In this document: positions 10,747 to 22,100 of the stretch, in pieces
How positions within the stretch are numbered: position 1 is the first letter of the stretch
Layout of the letters: every line of letters begins with the position of its first letter
Origin: Xenopus tropicalis
Taxonomy: Eukaryota > Chordata > Amphibia > Anura > Pipidae
Direction of reading: 5' to 3'
Length of the DNA stretch: 64,000 nucleotides
Assembly: GCF_000004195.4 (NCBI RefSeq)
Contig: NC_030683.2
Location: 75,859,764-75,923,763, forward strand
Notes under the pieces: model-generated
Database searches by the model: none
Seen by the model: only the letters and a program-made list of their open reading frames with translations
What the model was told of the DNA's origin: nothing
Made by a program: the position numbers and the translations under genes

Positions 10747-12265
10747 GGCCTGATTCACTAAAGTGGGTTAATTTTTATCGCACGCTTTTTTGCATTAAAA
10801 TAGACGCAAAATTAACACGCGATTCACTACAGTATTACCGCGTGCATTAAGTTGCACATCGCATGCGTTGATTTGCGCGCCGAAATAACACTGATAACGC
10901 ATGATTCACAAACACATAGACACGCTAAATATCGCTTTAGTCTGAGCGAAAATTAACACCTACTTAGGGCAGGCAGTAATTATAGAAAAGTACAGTTAAT
11001 GAGCTTTTGGCAACACAATATGGACAGCAAACTGGAAAATGAGGTTCAATGTTGACAAGTGCAAAGTTATGCATTTTGGTAGAAATAATATAAACGCAAA
11101 CTATCTACTGAATGGTAGTGTGTTGGGGGTATCCTTAATGGAGAAGGATCTAGGGGTTTTTGTAGATAACAAGTTGTCCAATTCCAGGCAGTGTCATTCT
11201 GTGGCTACTAAAGCAAATAAAGTGCTGTCTTGTATAAAAAAGGGCATTGACTCAAGGGATGAGAACATATTTTTGCCCCTATATAGGTCCCTGGTAAGGC
11301 CTCACCTTGAGTATGCAGTGCAGTTTTGGGCTCCAGTCCTTAAGAAGGATATTAATGAGCTGGAGAGAGTGCAGAGACGTGCAACTAAACTGGTTAAGGG
11401 GATGGAAGATTTAAACTATGAGGTTAGACTGTCGAGGTTGGGGTTGTTTTCTCTGGAAAAGAGGCGCTTGCGAGGGGACATGATTACTCTGTACAAGTAC
11501 ATTAGAGGGGATTATAGGCAGTTGGGGGATGTTCTTTTTTCCCATAAAAACAATCAACGCACCAGAGGTCACCCCTTTAGATTAGAGGAACAGAGCTTCC
11601 ATTTGAAGCAGCGTAGGTGGTTTTTCACGGTGAGGGCAGTGAGGCTGTAGAATGCCCTTCCTAGTGATGTGGTAATGGCAGATTCTGTTAATGCCTTTAA
11701 GAGGGGCCTGGATGAGTTTTTGAACAAGCAGAATATCCAAGGCTATTGTGATACTAATATCTACAGTTAGTATTACTGGTTGTATATATATAGTTTATGT
11801 ATGTGAGTGTATAGATTGGTTAGTATAGGTTGTGTGCTGGGTTTACTCGGATGGGTTGAACTTGATGGACAATGGTCTTTTTTCAACCCTATGTAACTAT
11901 GTAACTATGACTTTGCAGTGGGATTTATTCAAGTATGTGTTGGCCCTAGAGTGATGCAGCTTCCAGTTTGCAGGGAAATGGTCATTTTCAGTACAGTAAT
12001 TTTCCGCAAGTATTGGCATGTATAGCTAACATGGCGTGCTTTTATTTGCACTATTGTGACTATTTATATGCGGGTATTATTTATATGTGGCTACTATTTA
12101 TATGCACCTACTATTTATATGCGGGTACTATTTATACGCGGCAACTATACGCGGGCGTTGATTAGCGCATGTACCGTCAAATACCGCACGAAAATAGTCT
12201 TTGCTAAAAAGTTTACCGCATGTTATAAATAGCGCACGTTTTAACGCACTTTAGTGAATTGCCCC
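10747..12265. mobile_element. TA-flanked palindromic MITE rich in AACGC/GCGTT, split by a CR1
   Basis: Inverted ends GGCCTGATTCACTAAAGTG and CACTTTAGTGAATTGCCCC, each bordered by TA. Blocks AATTAACACCTACTT, CAATATGGAC|TTTGCAGTG and CCAGTTTGCAGGGAAATGG match the second copy at 40938-41504, in which the CR1 is absent. The element itself is about 630 bp. Confidence 0.8.
11026..11911 (+). mobile_element. 5'-truncated CR1 LINE (C-terminal RT region and 3' end)
   Basis: Encodes the end of a CR1 ORF2: VDKCKVMHFGRN, KDLGVFVDNKLS, YRSLVRPHLEYAVQFWAP, LERVQRRATKLVKGM and LEKRRLRGDMITLYKYI. The conserved LWNxLP Trp codon has become TAG at 11648-11650, after which the frame continues NALPSDVVMADSVNAFKRGL. 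The 3' end has TTGAACTTGATGGAC and an ATGTAACT tandem, typical of CR1 ends. It lies inside a MITE. GAC occurs at both borders (11023-11025, 11909-11911) and may be microhomology. Confidence 0.9.
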
Positions 12266-12952
12266 TAATTTGTCTTAACAGTTTACCTAAATGGTGCAAG
12301 TTGTTACAACCTTGCAAACTCAAATGTAACAGTTGCATGGACATTACTCAGAGTGATGCCAATTCTGCTTCTCCAGCCCCCAGGGTAAAAGAGCCCAAAC
12401 TACCTCTTTCAGAAAAATTTGATGGGGACAGGAAGGCATTCTGGGAATTTATTAATCAGTGCAGACTGATATTTCAATTACAACCCAATTTCCCCTTGTA
12501 ATGCAGTGGTAAAGGCCAATTTTATGCAGAATGTCCCAAGAAGTCCAGGCGTTCTTATTACAAGAAGTCTGAGCCAAATTGTAAGGAAGCAGTTTAACCA
12601 ATGCTCAATGTGTCCTCTAGTGCCAATGGGAATTCAAAATATCTCACTTTATCTGTTACCTTGCAGATGGCAAATCAACAAATTTAGACAGATGCTCTTA
12701 TAGACTCTGGTACTGGAGGCAATTTAGTTTCAACTGAATTAGCGGACCAAGTTGGATTCCCAGTTACCTTTAAATCCTCTCCACTGAAAATTTAAGTGGT
12801 TGATGATTCAACTTTATGTTCAGGTCCAATTACCCATGAGTTTCAGAATGTATCTTTATTTTAAGAATTTATTGTTACTTGAGATATTTTGCCTTCTATT
12901 TAATTTTTTTACTGTTCCCCTGGCTACTTAAGGTTAATCCAGTTATAGATTG

Positions 12953-13824
12953 TGTAGGGATCCATAGGGTTAACTAGTCCCTATGGCTTTAAACCCTGCA
13001 GCTTCCTGGTTTTGTGCTGTTACTGGGCAAAGACCACTCCCTTGGCACTCTGATATAGTGCTTAGCAGGGGGGTGGGTCTGTCTCTTTGGCTGCCTGTGT
13101 TCTGAGAGAGAGGAGCATTGAGCCTGGAGGGAGAAGACTAGGCCTCCAGTAAAGCCATGTGCCCCAGGGTGTGGTCAGCCACTCTGGTGAAGTCGGGGAC
13201 AGGGACCCCGTGAATGAGGACCAGTTAGATAGCAAGTTTTGTGGAGCACTTTCTAGTAAAGTGAGATAGTGAGGGAAGAGAGCACGAGCAGTTTGGCTCA
13301 GAGGAAAGTAGCTGTGGGAGTACCCTTCCAGACAGGCATTGTTGCCTTAGTGTAGGGCCACGGTTTAGACCTAGGAGGCAGGTAGATTGAACCCTGATCC
13401 AAAGTTGCCGTGGGGCCTGAGGAGTGTGGTATCCAGCTAGCTGTTCCACAGAGTGAGCAACTGAACCGGTGGCACTGATCCTGCCTGGCTCAAGGGGAGT
13501 TGGGAGGAGCGGGTGTGCACCCTCTCTGTGCTGTCCTCAGAGAAAGCTATGCTAACTAATGTGTGAGTATATTGCAAAACCCTGCAAGTTGCTTGTTGCT
13601 GAAAATAAACCAGTTCTACTGTTAAACTGCAAGAACCTTTTGACGCCCATTTGTTATTCTGCACTGCACACAGCTACAGTGGGTTGTAGTTGCACTACAC
13701 CATAGCTCCGTTTGGTTACTTCCACATAGCGAAGGCCCATCCTGAAGGATTGAGTCACGTGTACCCCATGCTCAAGGCCTATCTAGCTGTGCTGTTGGCT
13801 TGTTACAGCCAAGAAAGGGTTACA
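12953..13824 (+). repeat. 5' LTR (872 bp)
   Basis: TG...CA ends. Polyadenylation-type AATAAA at 13604-13609. Compared with the 3' LTR it lacks 51 bp after GGGCAAAGACC. Confidence 0.92.
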
Positions 13825-13828
13825 TTTA

Positions 13829-13846
13829 TGGCGCCCAACGTGGGGC
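13829..13846 (+). promoter_or_regulatory. primer binding site, tRNA-Lys type
   Basis: TGGCGCCCAACGTGGGGC starts four bases after the 5' LTR and matches the tRNA-Lys1,2 type primer site known from retroviruses and LTR retrotransposons. Confidence 0.85.
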
Positions 13847-14413
13847 AGAGCCATCCTTGGACAGGGCGGAGCCATTATCCTGAGGGTGCTGAGCTGGTGT
13901 GCATGTACCTTTAAATTTTGCTGACAGGCTGCCGGACTCGATAGGAAAAAGGTGCCTGTGGATGCTGATCGTGAATTCTATGTTGTATTTGGCCGTGGGT
14001 TCGGGCTTGAAGGTTCCCCCGAGAGTACCCATTGGCTGTTGAAGCCGTCAATCAATCGCTGTGGGATTTGGCGCGCTTCTGTGAGATCCCGCGGGGGATG
14101 ACCATGTCTGTTGCCCATAAAGGTGGGACAGAAGTGGACTAAATAAAGTTGATGTTGGGTGGGGTGTGTTTTTAACAGTTGCATGCACCCACTGACTTTT
14201 TCTCCTTTACAGCCAAGCACACGATGGGGTTGTAAGTGGTTGAGAAATGGTAACATGTTTTTTTTCCGCAGGAACCATTGTACCTGGTATGCCTCAGGAG
14301 AGGGTACCTGAAGAGGATGTTTGGTACTGTGTGTTGTATATGATTTTTGCACTGATTTGAAATGTGTATGTTTGAACCATTGCCGGGACGGAATGGGTTT
14401 TCCCCCGGGTGAA
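13847..14413 (+). other. non-coding interior of the LTR retrotransposon
   Basis: About 570 bp without a credible gag or pol frame. No clean polypurine tract precedes the 3' LTR; the last bases are GGGTTTTCCCCCGGGTGAA. Mobilisation would need proteins from another element. Confidence 0.7.
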
Positions 14414-15336
14414 TGTAGGGATCCATAGGGTTAACTAGTCCCTATGGCTTTAAACCCTGCAGCTTCCTGGTTTTGTGCTGTTACTGGGCAAAGACCCCTG
14501 TATCAGTTTTGAGTTCAGATGTGTGATTATTGGTTCACAGGGAGACCACTCCCTTGGCACTCTGATATAGTGCTTAGCAGGGGGGTGGGTCTGTCTCTTT
14601 GGCTGCCTGTGTTCTGAGAGAGAGGAGCATTGAGCCTGGAGGGAGAAGACTAGGCCTCCAGTAAAACCATGTGCCCCAGAGTGTGGTCAGCCACTCTGGT
14701 GAAGTCGGGGACAGGGACCCCGTGAATGAGGACCAGTTAGATAGCAAGTTTTGTGGAGCACTTTCTAGTAAAGTGAGATAGTGAGGGAAGAGAGCACGAG
14801 CAGTTTGGCTCAGAGGAAAGTAGCTGTGGGAGTACCCTTCCAGACAGGCATTGTTGCCTTAGTGTAGGGCCACGGTTTAGACCTAGGAGGCAGGTAGATT
14901 GAACCCTGATCCAAAGTTGCCGTGGGGCCTGAGGAGTGTGGTATCCAGCTAGCTGTTCCACAGAGTGAGCAACTGAACCGGTGGCACTGATCCTGCCTGG
15001 CTCAAGGGGAGTTGGGAAGAGCGGGTGTGCACCCTCTCTGTGCTGTCCTCAGAGAAAGCTATGCTAACTGATGTGTGAGTATATTGCAAAACCCTGCAAG
15101 TTGCTTGTTGCTGAAAATAAACCAGTTCTACTGTTAAACTGCAAGAACCTTCTGGCGCCCATTTGTTATTCTGCACTGCACACAGCTACAGTGGGTTGTA
15201 GTTGCACTACACCATAGCTCCGTTTGGTTACTTCCACATAGCGAAGGCTCATCCTGAAGGATTGAGTCACGTGTACCCCATGCTCAAGGCCTATCTAGCC
15301 GTGCTGTTGGCTTGTTACAGCCAAGAAAGGGTTACA
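14414..15336 (+). repeat. 3' LTR (923 bp)
   Basis: Same ends as the 5' LTR and AATAAA at 15116-15121. Carries the extra 51 bp beginning CCTGTATCAGTTTTGAG. Confidence 0.92.
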
Positions 15337-15340
15337 ATTG

Positions 15341-15660
15341 GGTGACAGGTAAAGCTTTGTTTTGCTTGGCCTATGGTGGTTGGAGATGTTAAACTATACT
15401 GTAATTCCTGCCCTGGCTGTCAGATAACAGCACCTAAACCTCATTACAGAGGTCCACTGGTTCCCCTTCTTATCGTTGAGGTCCAATTCAAGAGCATGGT
15501 AGGTCAACAACACATACTTGTAATATTGGATTATGTCACCCAATATCCTGAAGCATTCCCTATAAGAAATATTTCAGCAAAATATATTGCTAAAGAGCTG
15601 ATTCAAATGTTTTCCAGAGATCCAGATAATGAAATGGTCTGCAGTTACCTCGTTTGGAGA
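15341..15660 (+). pseudogene. Ty3/gypsy integrase remnant
   Basis: Frame shifts aside, it reads NSCPGCQITAPKPHYRGPL (end of the zinc-binding HHCC region), then HILVILDYVTQYPEAFPI and IAKELIQMFSRDP from the catalytic core. It continues the gypsy remnant left of the LTR retrotransposon. Because RT and RNase H are missing on both sides, the host element had lost about 1.5-2 kb, before or after the nested insertion. Confidence 0.75.
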
Positions 15661-15704
15661 GTAGTAGTCAGCACCAAGCCTTGTGATTAGTTAGAAGTAG
15701 TGCA

Positions 15705-15868
15705 GGTTCCCCAATGGCCACTTTCCATCGGCATATCCTGGTACAGAAGAACAGGAACAGCACCTCTTGTCTTTGTAGATTAAAATGCCTTTATTGCAAC
15801 ATTTTTTGGGGCAGCAATAGCAGCAATGTTTCAGGTCACATAAGACCTTTTATCAAGCTTGTGTAAAG
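15705..15868 (-). mobile_element. PLE 3'-terminal fragment
   Basis: Minus strand: TTGATAAAAGGTC, TGACCTGAAACATTGC, then GCAATAAAGGC. The hairpin AGGTC...GACCT next to GAAAC and the AATAAA fit the PLE ends at 280 and 23050. Confidence 0.5.
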
Positions 15869-16480
15869 TTTGGGAACCCTGGCATTAAACCAATAAAATT
15901 AAATTCAGGTAAAATATGATTGGCTGTTGGTGGCCACTTTTCACAACTAAAACTGCAGTCCCCTGTGAACAACTGTGAAAAGTTTTGGGACCCTGAAAAG
16001 TCAATAGATAAAATCTGATTGGCTGTTGGTGGCTCCACCCAATTTTTATAACCTTGAACTGCAGTTACCTGGTGCCTAACCCTGCAAAGTCTAGGGCTCC
16101 AGCGGTATTACTGTGAGAATGGCAGCAGGTTGAATTTCTGACAATATGTAAGTCAATATGTAAAATCTCATTGGATGTTCATAGCTCCGCCCACTTTTGG
16201 GCATCCAACAATCATCATATTTTCATTCAGGCTGATCCTATGACTGTGTGATTCAAGTTTGGGGAGTGTAGCCTCAAAGCTGTAAGATTGGCAGCAGTTT
16301 CAATTTCCCTATCAATGGATGAAATTTGATTGCCTGTTGTTGGCCCCTCCCACTTTGGGTTATCCAACAAATGTCGCTGTTTCATTTGGGGTGACCCCAT
16401 GATTATGTTATTCAAGTTTGGGGGGTGTAGCTTCAAAGCTGTAAGTGTGGCAGCAGATTGAAAATCTTCCCTGTTAAAGT
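15868..16480 (+). repeat. tandem repeat, ~158-bp unit, about four copies
   Basis: TGATTGGCTGTTGGTGGC-like blocks occur at 15918, 16016, 16170 and 16328, and GGCAGCAG at 16122, 16291 and 16449. Units share AAGTTTGGGG, GTGTAGCYTCAAAGCTGTAAG and CCACTTTTGGG. The first units are shorter through deletion. The reversed copy at 1-240 belongs to the same family. Confidence 0.75.
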
Positions 16481-16796
16481 CAAAGGGGAAATTGGGGTGA
16501 AAAGCACAAGCAACCTGCTCCGCTATAGGGCGAAGAAGTGTGGAGAGTTTGGGTGTTGTACCCCTAAAACTGTAGGAGGAGGAGTGTTTAGAAAATGGGG
16601 GGCGCTAAGAATAGAAAGAAGAAGAAGAAAAAGCGGAAGAATAAGCTGAATTGGAAGAACAGTATGTTGGGTTTTTCAACCCAACATAATGAGTTATAAA
16701 AAATGCTGAGAAATGGGGATAGAGAAGAATTGTTGAAACCAAGGAGTTAGGGAGTGAAAATGCAAAAAAATACCTTTATTAACAAAATATGATAAT

Positions 16797-17330
16797 ATGA
16801 GCTATAAAGAACACATAGCCGCAAAGTTTTTCCCAATTTGGAAGCAGGGTTCCCTTTTTTTGTATGTAAGGATAAACTGTAAGTCAGATGTAACAAAAAA
16901 GATGGAACAAAAAGGGAGATTTTTAAGTACGTCTAAGCATGCAATTCTTTCATTAAAAGGTATCATGGAACATCCCTGTTCTGGTAGAATGATCCACATT
17001 AAAACATATGCAATGTGTGACACAAATTTTATAGTTTACCAATTAAAATGTGGCTAGGTGTATATAAGAGAAATAATACATTCAGTAAAAGAAAGGATTA
17101 AAGAACACAGAATTCATATACATATTTTTTTGCAGGAAATAAACATGAATTACCAGTAACAAGACATTTTAAGTTAAACAACAGTATAGCATCACAGTTT
17201 AAACAACAGGTGATAAATATGGTAGAACCAATGCCAATAGGGGAATAATTGCTACAAAAAGACAGTAACTAGACAGTTTGAATGAAAGTTAGAGTATAGA
17301 CCCATTTTGGCATAAATACGATTTCATATG
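16797..17330 (+). pseudogene. PLE GIY-YIG nuclease remnant
   Basis: 16797-17055 ends in NFIVYQLKCG, and after a stop the text continues VYIREIIHSVKERIKEHRI, the GIY-YIG core (VYLxxCxCG...YIGxT...R..EH). Further pieces in shifted frames include LPVTRHFKLNNSIASQF. No RT was found upstream. Confidence 0.6.
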
Positions 17331-17854
17331 ATCTAGAAAGATTTATGAAACATAATGACCTTGTAAGTTGTTTTCTATTATGTAGGAAGTATATAAGGTT
17401 AATGTTTAAAGTAGTGGTTAAAATGAAAGTACAATGCCATGTTTTGGAACACCATGGATAGGCCCCAGTGTGGCAGTTTGCAAGTTCTTTATGTGTTAAA
17501 TATATACTGTATGTTGTACATTAAGGACTATGCCATCAAACTTGGCAAATGGGGACTACAAGTCACTTGTATACTATGGGAATTGTAGTTGTGAAATTCC
17601 ATTCTGCAATATTTTGCAAAGGAAATGACATCACTAGAAGTGCGGTGTAAGGTTTAAAAATGATATACATTTCTGAATGTATCATACTTGAAAAATGGGA
17701 AGTACCCTAAAATTTGTGTGCATGAGCACTATAAAACAAATGCACATTATGCTAAGTGAGGACTAGCATTGGTTGCTACAATCAAGTTTATTATCTACAA
17801 AGTCCCCCATGTCTTTCTCCATTCATGATTTGCCCATCTTACTCCCATTAAGAT

Positions 17855-18272
17855 CTGGGCCGGATTTACCTTTTTTGCCCCCCTAGGCCCAGATGCTGTG
17901 CTACCTGCAGAGAAGAGAGAACCGGCAATGTATCTGTCTAAGCCTGGCCACGCTCAGAGTGACATTATAATACTGTGTGCGCTGGACTGATACAAATCGG
18001 TTCCCTTTTCTCCAGACAAGATAAGGGGTCATATTTATGAGATTTAATAAAGCATGTGGTCATGTGTAGGGGTGGCATTGTGGAAATGGCAATCTTGAAT
18101 ATAAATTTACAGTACCATACTACACAGACAGCCAGTCATGTAGTTGTGCTGTGGCTGGCTGTTTTGGCTGACTGGACAGTTATATAGATGTTAAGGGTGC
18201 CTGCTTGCCACCCCTAAACATCTTGCCACCCTAGGCCTGGGCCTTTGTGGCCTTTCCAGAAATCCGACCCTG
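17855..18272. mobile_element. hAT-type MITE (418 bp)
   Basis: Ends CTGGGCCGGATTTACC and GAAATCCGACCCTG are inverted. ATTAAGAT (17847-17854) and ATTAAGAG (18273-18280) are a 7/8 target duplication. It lies downstream of the NXPE stop and may be within its 3' UTR. Confidence 0.8.
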
Positions 18273-18329
18273 ATTAAGAGTATAAATGGCCTCCATATTT
18301 TTAAATCCCAAATTTTCATTTATCAATGT

Positions 18330-18505
18330 TAAATCCACTTAGCTGCCCAGATAGCTGCCTAGACTGCTAGCTTGTCCAGATCCCCCTGCAAGGATTTTAC
18401 AACTTGGATGAACTAAATTGTGCTGCAAAGTTTTATGTCATTAGCAAACACGGATACATTTCTTACTATGCCCTCCCCCAAGCCATTATTCAGCAAATCC
18501 AATAA
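18330..18505 (-). pseudogene. CR1-type LINE RT fragment
   Basis: Minus strand reads DLLNNGLGEGIVRNVSVFAN, DIKLCSTI, then VVKSLQGDLDKLAV, the catalytic region of a CR1 RT. The usual FADD is FAND (Asn codon 18440-18442). It is about 120 bp past the NXPE stop codon. Confidence 0.65.
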
Positions 18506-18620
18506 GTGCACTCAATACAGAAGTTTGTAGCATATTATACTTATATTATATATTTTTGTAGTTTGGTTGTTCTTCAAGATCTGTATGTATGTCAACATCT
18601 TATTAGGCAATTTCCAGATT

Positions 18621-19156
18621 TTAACACAAATAGCTTAGTAACCAATCCATTTCACTGGCTATCACGTCTTGTGAAGGATGGGTATTTTCACTTGCAAAAG
18701 CAACAGTCATGTCCCAAGCATCCACAACGGCAACATTAAGACCTTGAAACATATTGGTTAGGATTGAATATTGCACATAGCCATGGAAATCATTCATCAT
18801 TTCTATCTTGTCATCAATTTCACTGGTATTCTCCATTTTAACAACAACTTTGGTTTCAGGACTTCGTAAAAGTAGCTGTTCAATGGCCCGTCTTATATTA
18901 ACGACCCTTCGGATGTAATGTTCTAAAGGAAATAAACGGAAGTGCATTCCTAGAGTAAATATGTAGACTGTATTTTGGTTACCACCAATGTGATCAATTT
19001 GATCAGGAATCGTATACTCCTCCTTAAATGTATGAAAAACAAGCATCATGAAAGGGTTTGTGTGTTTTCTCCATTCTATTTTTATATTTCTTTCCAAGTC
19101 CACAAATAAACGTGTCATTGGCCAGTTTTCATTATAAAGGTTAAATGCCTTAAGAC
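18621..19156 (-). CDS. nxpe: NXPE coding exon 5 (terminal esterase exon with stop)
   Basis: The acceptor CTCTTTTTAG is followed at 19156 by the second base of a Ser codon completed from exon 4. The exon encodes residues 353-529 and ends in TAA at 18623-18621. Recognisable blocks are VDLERNIKIEWRKH, LGMHFRLFPLEHYIRR, RRAIEQLLLRSPETKVVVK, HGYVQYSILTNMFQGLNV and the tail DAWDMTVAF...THPSQDV. The final Cys is the last residue, as in other NXPE proteins. No convincing polyadenylation signal was fixed; a reverse-strand AATAAA at 17786-17791 is one candidate, about 830 bp downstream. Confidence 0.95.
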
Positions 19157-22100
19157 CTAAAAAGAGAAAAATATAGTGGTCATTTAAGATGAGTAAATAA
19201 GTTATAAATTAAGTGTATTTGCTCAGTGAGGTTCTCCTTAGATAATATCAACATTTGTATTAAAATGTTTAAATCTGAATTGCAACAGTTTTTTTTATTT
19301 GTTTTGTTAAAATTAATTTGTTAAAACAGAACAAGAGTCACATTTGTCAGTGATGGGCCATGCGAAGAGTCATTTTATGTACACCAGATATTAAATGAAT
19401 TAGACAGAAGGAACAAAAACTTTAGAATATGTTTCAGTTCCTTTGCTGTGTTCAGTGCTGCTCAAGGCTGATTCTGTCCTAGTTTAAAGGGTGGATCTAT
19501 TTATTATAGTGATGAGCCATATCCTTGGATTGCAAGCAGATTAAGCAGAGGAGGAGGGTATTTGTTTGGAGACTATAAATAGATGACTATAAGCTTATTT
19601 ATGGTGGTTGGATAAGCTATCCTTAACCTATGCTTCTGTCACCATTATCTCTTTTAGTACTAGTGAAACATCGCCAATGATTACTTAACAAGTTCAGTTT
19701 CTCTAGATTTACTTCTACTAGATACACCATAACCTGGATGAATTAAAACCTTCATAGTCATACCCTTTTCTGAAGCATTTCTAATTTGCTGGGGAAAAGA
19801 TTCCTTCCTGACTCCAAGATGGCAATCGGACCAGCCCCTGGATCAACTTATAATAAGAACCAGCTTAACCCTGTATTCCCTCACTTGCTAAAAAGCCATC
19901 CACCACCCTTCTTGAAGCTATTTAATGTATTAGCCAGTATGACTGGTTCAGGGAGGGAATTCCACAACTTCGCAGCTCTCACTGTAAAAATCCCTTTCCA
20001 AATATTTAGACAAAACCTTCAAAATGGGTGCCATCATATCTGCTGAAATGACCTACTGGTAAATAAAGTGTTAATCCACAATAAATCTGAAACATGGGTT
20101 ACCTTCCATTCTGCATGCACCTGCATTCCAATCACAGATATCTAAGCAGGGAACTAAAGTAACATGGCCCATGGTGGTGGGTAAGTAGCTTTGCACTTCT
20201 CTAGTCCCTATAGGAGTATGTGCAATTTGTGGCATTTGTCAGCTATGCATTTTGGTAAGGTGTCTGTTAGCAAGTGTAATTATGATTCATTAGAACTTAT
20301 GCAAGGGGGATTTAGGTCACCATTAATTAGCATGAATCTGCAAGAATATTCCTGCAAACTTGAAAAAAGTTGTTAATTCATGAACATTGTGGCTGAATTG
20401 TACTTAACTGTACTTAATGGTTCTTAATTCATTAGTAGTCTAGTTAGTGTACATGAGTATAATTTAATATCATTTGTTAATTAACTTACTACTACTTACT
20501 TAACTTACTACTGACAATTAATATACAGGTATGGGACCTGTTATCTGAAATGCTTGGGACCTGGAGCTTTTTGGATAAGGAATCTTTTCGTAATTCAGAA
20601 CTCCATACCTAAGTCTGCTAAAAAATAAATGAAACATTAAATAAGCTCAATGGGCTACTTTTGCCACCAGTATAAATTTATGCAACTTAATTAGGGCCAA
20701 GTACAAGGTACTGTTTAATTATTACAGAAAAAAAGGAATAATTTTTAAACAACTTAAATAAATACTCTTCCCACAATTTTAATTTTCTGCATAACAGGAT
20801 ACGGGATCCTATACCTGTATTTATATATGACTTGTTTCTAAACTTACTATTGACATGGTTATTGAGGTAAGTCATCCACTGAAACATTGTGGAATCTCCA
20901 GTCATATACACTATTTTTCCTTTCAAACATTCATTAATACTGTCCATGTTGCGATATCTTTTTATACTGCAATACCGGAGGTTCCACATATTCTGGTAGA
21001 AATAGCCACTGGGAAAAGTATAGTTCAATCCAGAGCTGCATTTCTTCTTTTCTTCCGTTATATTTCCTAACAAAATAAAATAAAAAACATATTGATAATA
21101 AAATAAATACAATTTGAATGACGTATTACTGCCTAACAGGAGGAGGTCTGGAAACACAGACCACTTTCTACCTCTTAAGCAACTTGGACACCGACAATTC
21201 TTATATAAAATGTACAATAATCCCACTTCCACTGTGCCCCCTTGGTCTCCAAAGTAGGTGGTCCAATCAATATTACAGAAAGAATATGATTTTTAATAGA
21301 ATATTATTAACTATTATACCAGTTTATATTATGAATTTGTGTTTTTTTTAAATAATTTTTATATGCCTGCAGGGCAGTGGGTACTTAATCGCCGACAGAG
21401 TTGCCATCTGGTCATCTCCTGGGCTATACTATCCCTGCTCTGTGCTCCTGCTGACCAGTAATGTCATCAAGCTATCACTTGTGGGGAAGCAATCTACTTG
21501 ACTAGGGGACTGGAGATCTCCCTTGGGGATGCTTTGAGCCCCAGAGAACTGCTGGGAAGCTGGTAGAAATCTGAAATTGGTGCCCAGCAGAACAAAGGCT
21601 CCACCAGAGGTTTATAAGGGCCAGAGCAAAACCTTTCCAGTGAAATCATCCAGAGAAGCACGGCAGAAGGTTAATGAGTAGAGCAGGGGCTTTATGTTAC
21701 ACAAAAAGTCTGATCAACTGCCTATCGAACTGCAAGACACCCAGGGAGTGACCAATGCTGCTGGTTAGGGTGCCAGCATTGCAGACTCTTGTAGTCTATT
21801 ATTTCCAGTGAACCCATCCTAGCAAGAGAGCCACCACTGGTAGAGTTTTGCTTGTTTACCTGCTATGTGGGAGCAGATGCTTTGCCTAAGTAAAAAAGAA
21901 CTTTGGGAAGATAGCACTGCCTGTGGGTTTTAAAAGGTTTTGGGAAGGGCTTTGTGCAAAAGATTTAACTGTGCCTTTAACTTGCCCATCTGGACTCTCC
22001 GTAGAGCCTGTTACTATTAATAAACTATTCTATACACAGTTCATTTAATGTAATAATAGTTAACTTGTATTACATTCTCCAATATTGTTTCTTCCCAACA

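Larger units (their letters stand above)
10712..12952 (+). pseudogene. Ty3/gypsy (sushi-like) gag-protease remnant, interrupted
   Basis: After a start-like MDSAEAKKL (10712) a nested MITE plus CR1 fills 10747-12265. The gag frame resumes with KLPLSEKFDGDRKAFWEF and NQCRLIFQLQPNFPL (12390-12500), a signature of sushi-class gypsy gag. A CCHC-like CSGKGQFYAECPKK follows at 12505-12545. At 12700-12850 a retropepsin reads IDSGTGGNLVSTELADQVG, and near 12920 PWLLKVNPVID marks its downstream end. Stops and shifts break the frame, and the reverse transcriptase is absent. Confidence 0.72.
12953..15336 (+). mobile_element. short non-autonomous LTR retrotransposon, nearly identical LTRs
   Basis: Two direct repeats, 12953-13824 and 14414-15336, both start TGTAGGGATCC and end AAGGGTTACA. 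The 4-bp duplication ATTG flanks the element at 12949-12952 and 15337-15340. The LTRs differ by only a handful of substitutions plus one 51-bp indel, so insertion is recent. The internal part is 589 bp with no gag or pol. It inserted in the protease-RT linker of an older gypsy element; the integrase of that host resumes after the right duplication. Confidence 0.92.

Noticed and set aside
13225..13664. Minus-strand frames of 74-75 codons repeated at 14737-15176
   Set aside because: Duplicated only because they lie in the two LTRs; antisense with no domain.
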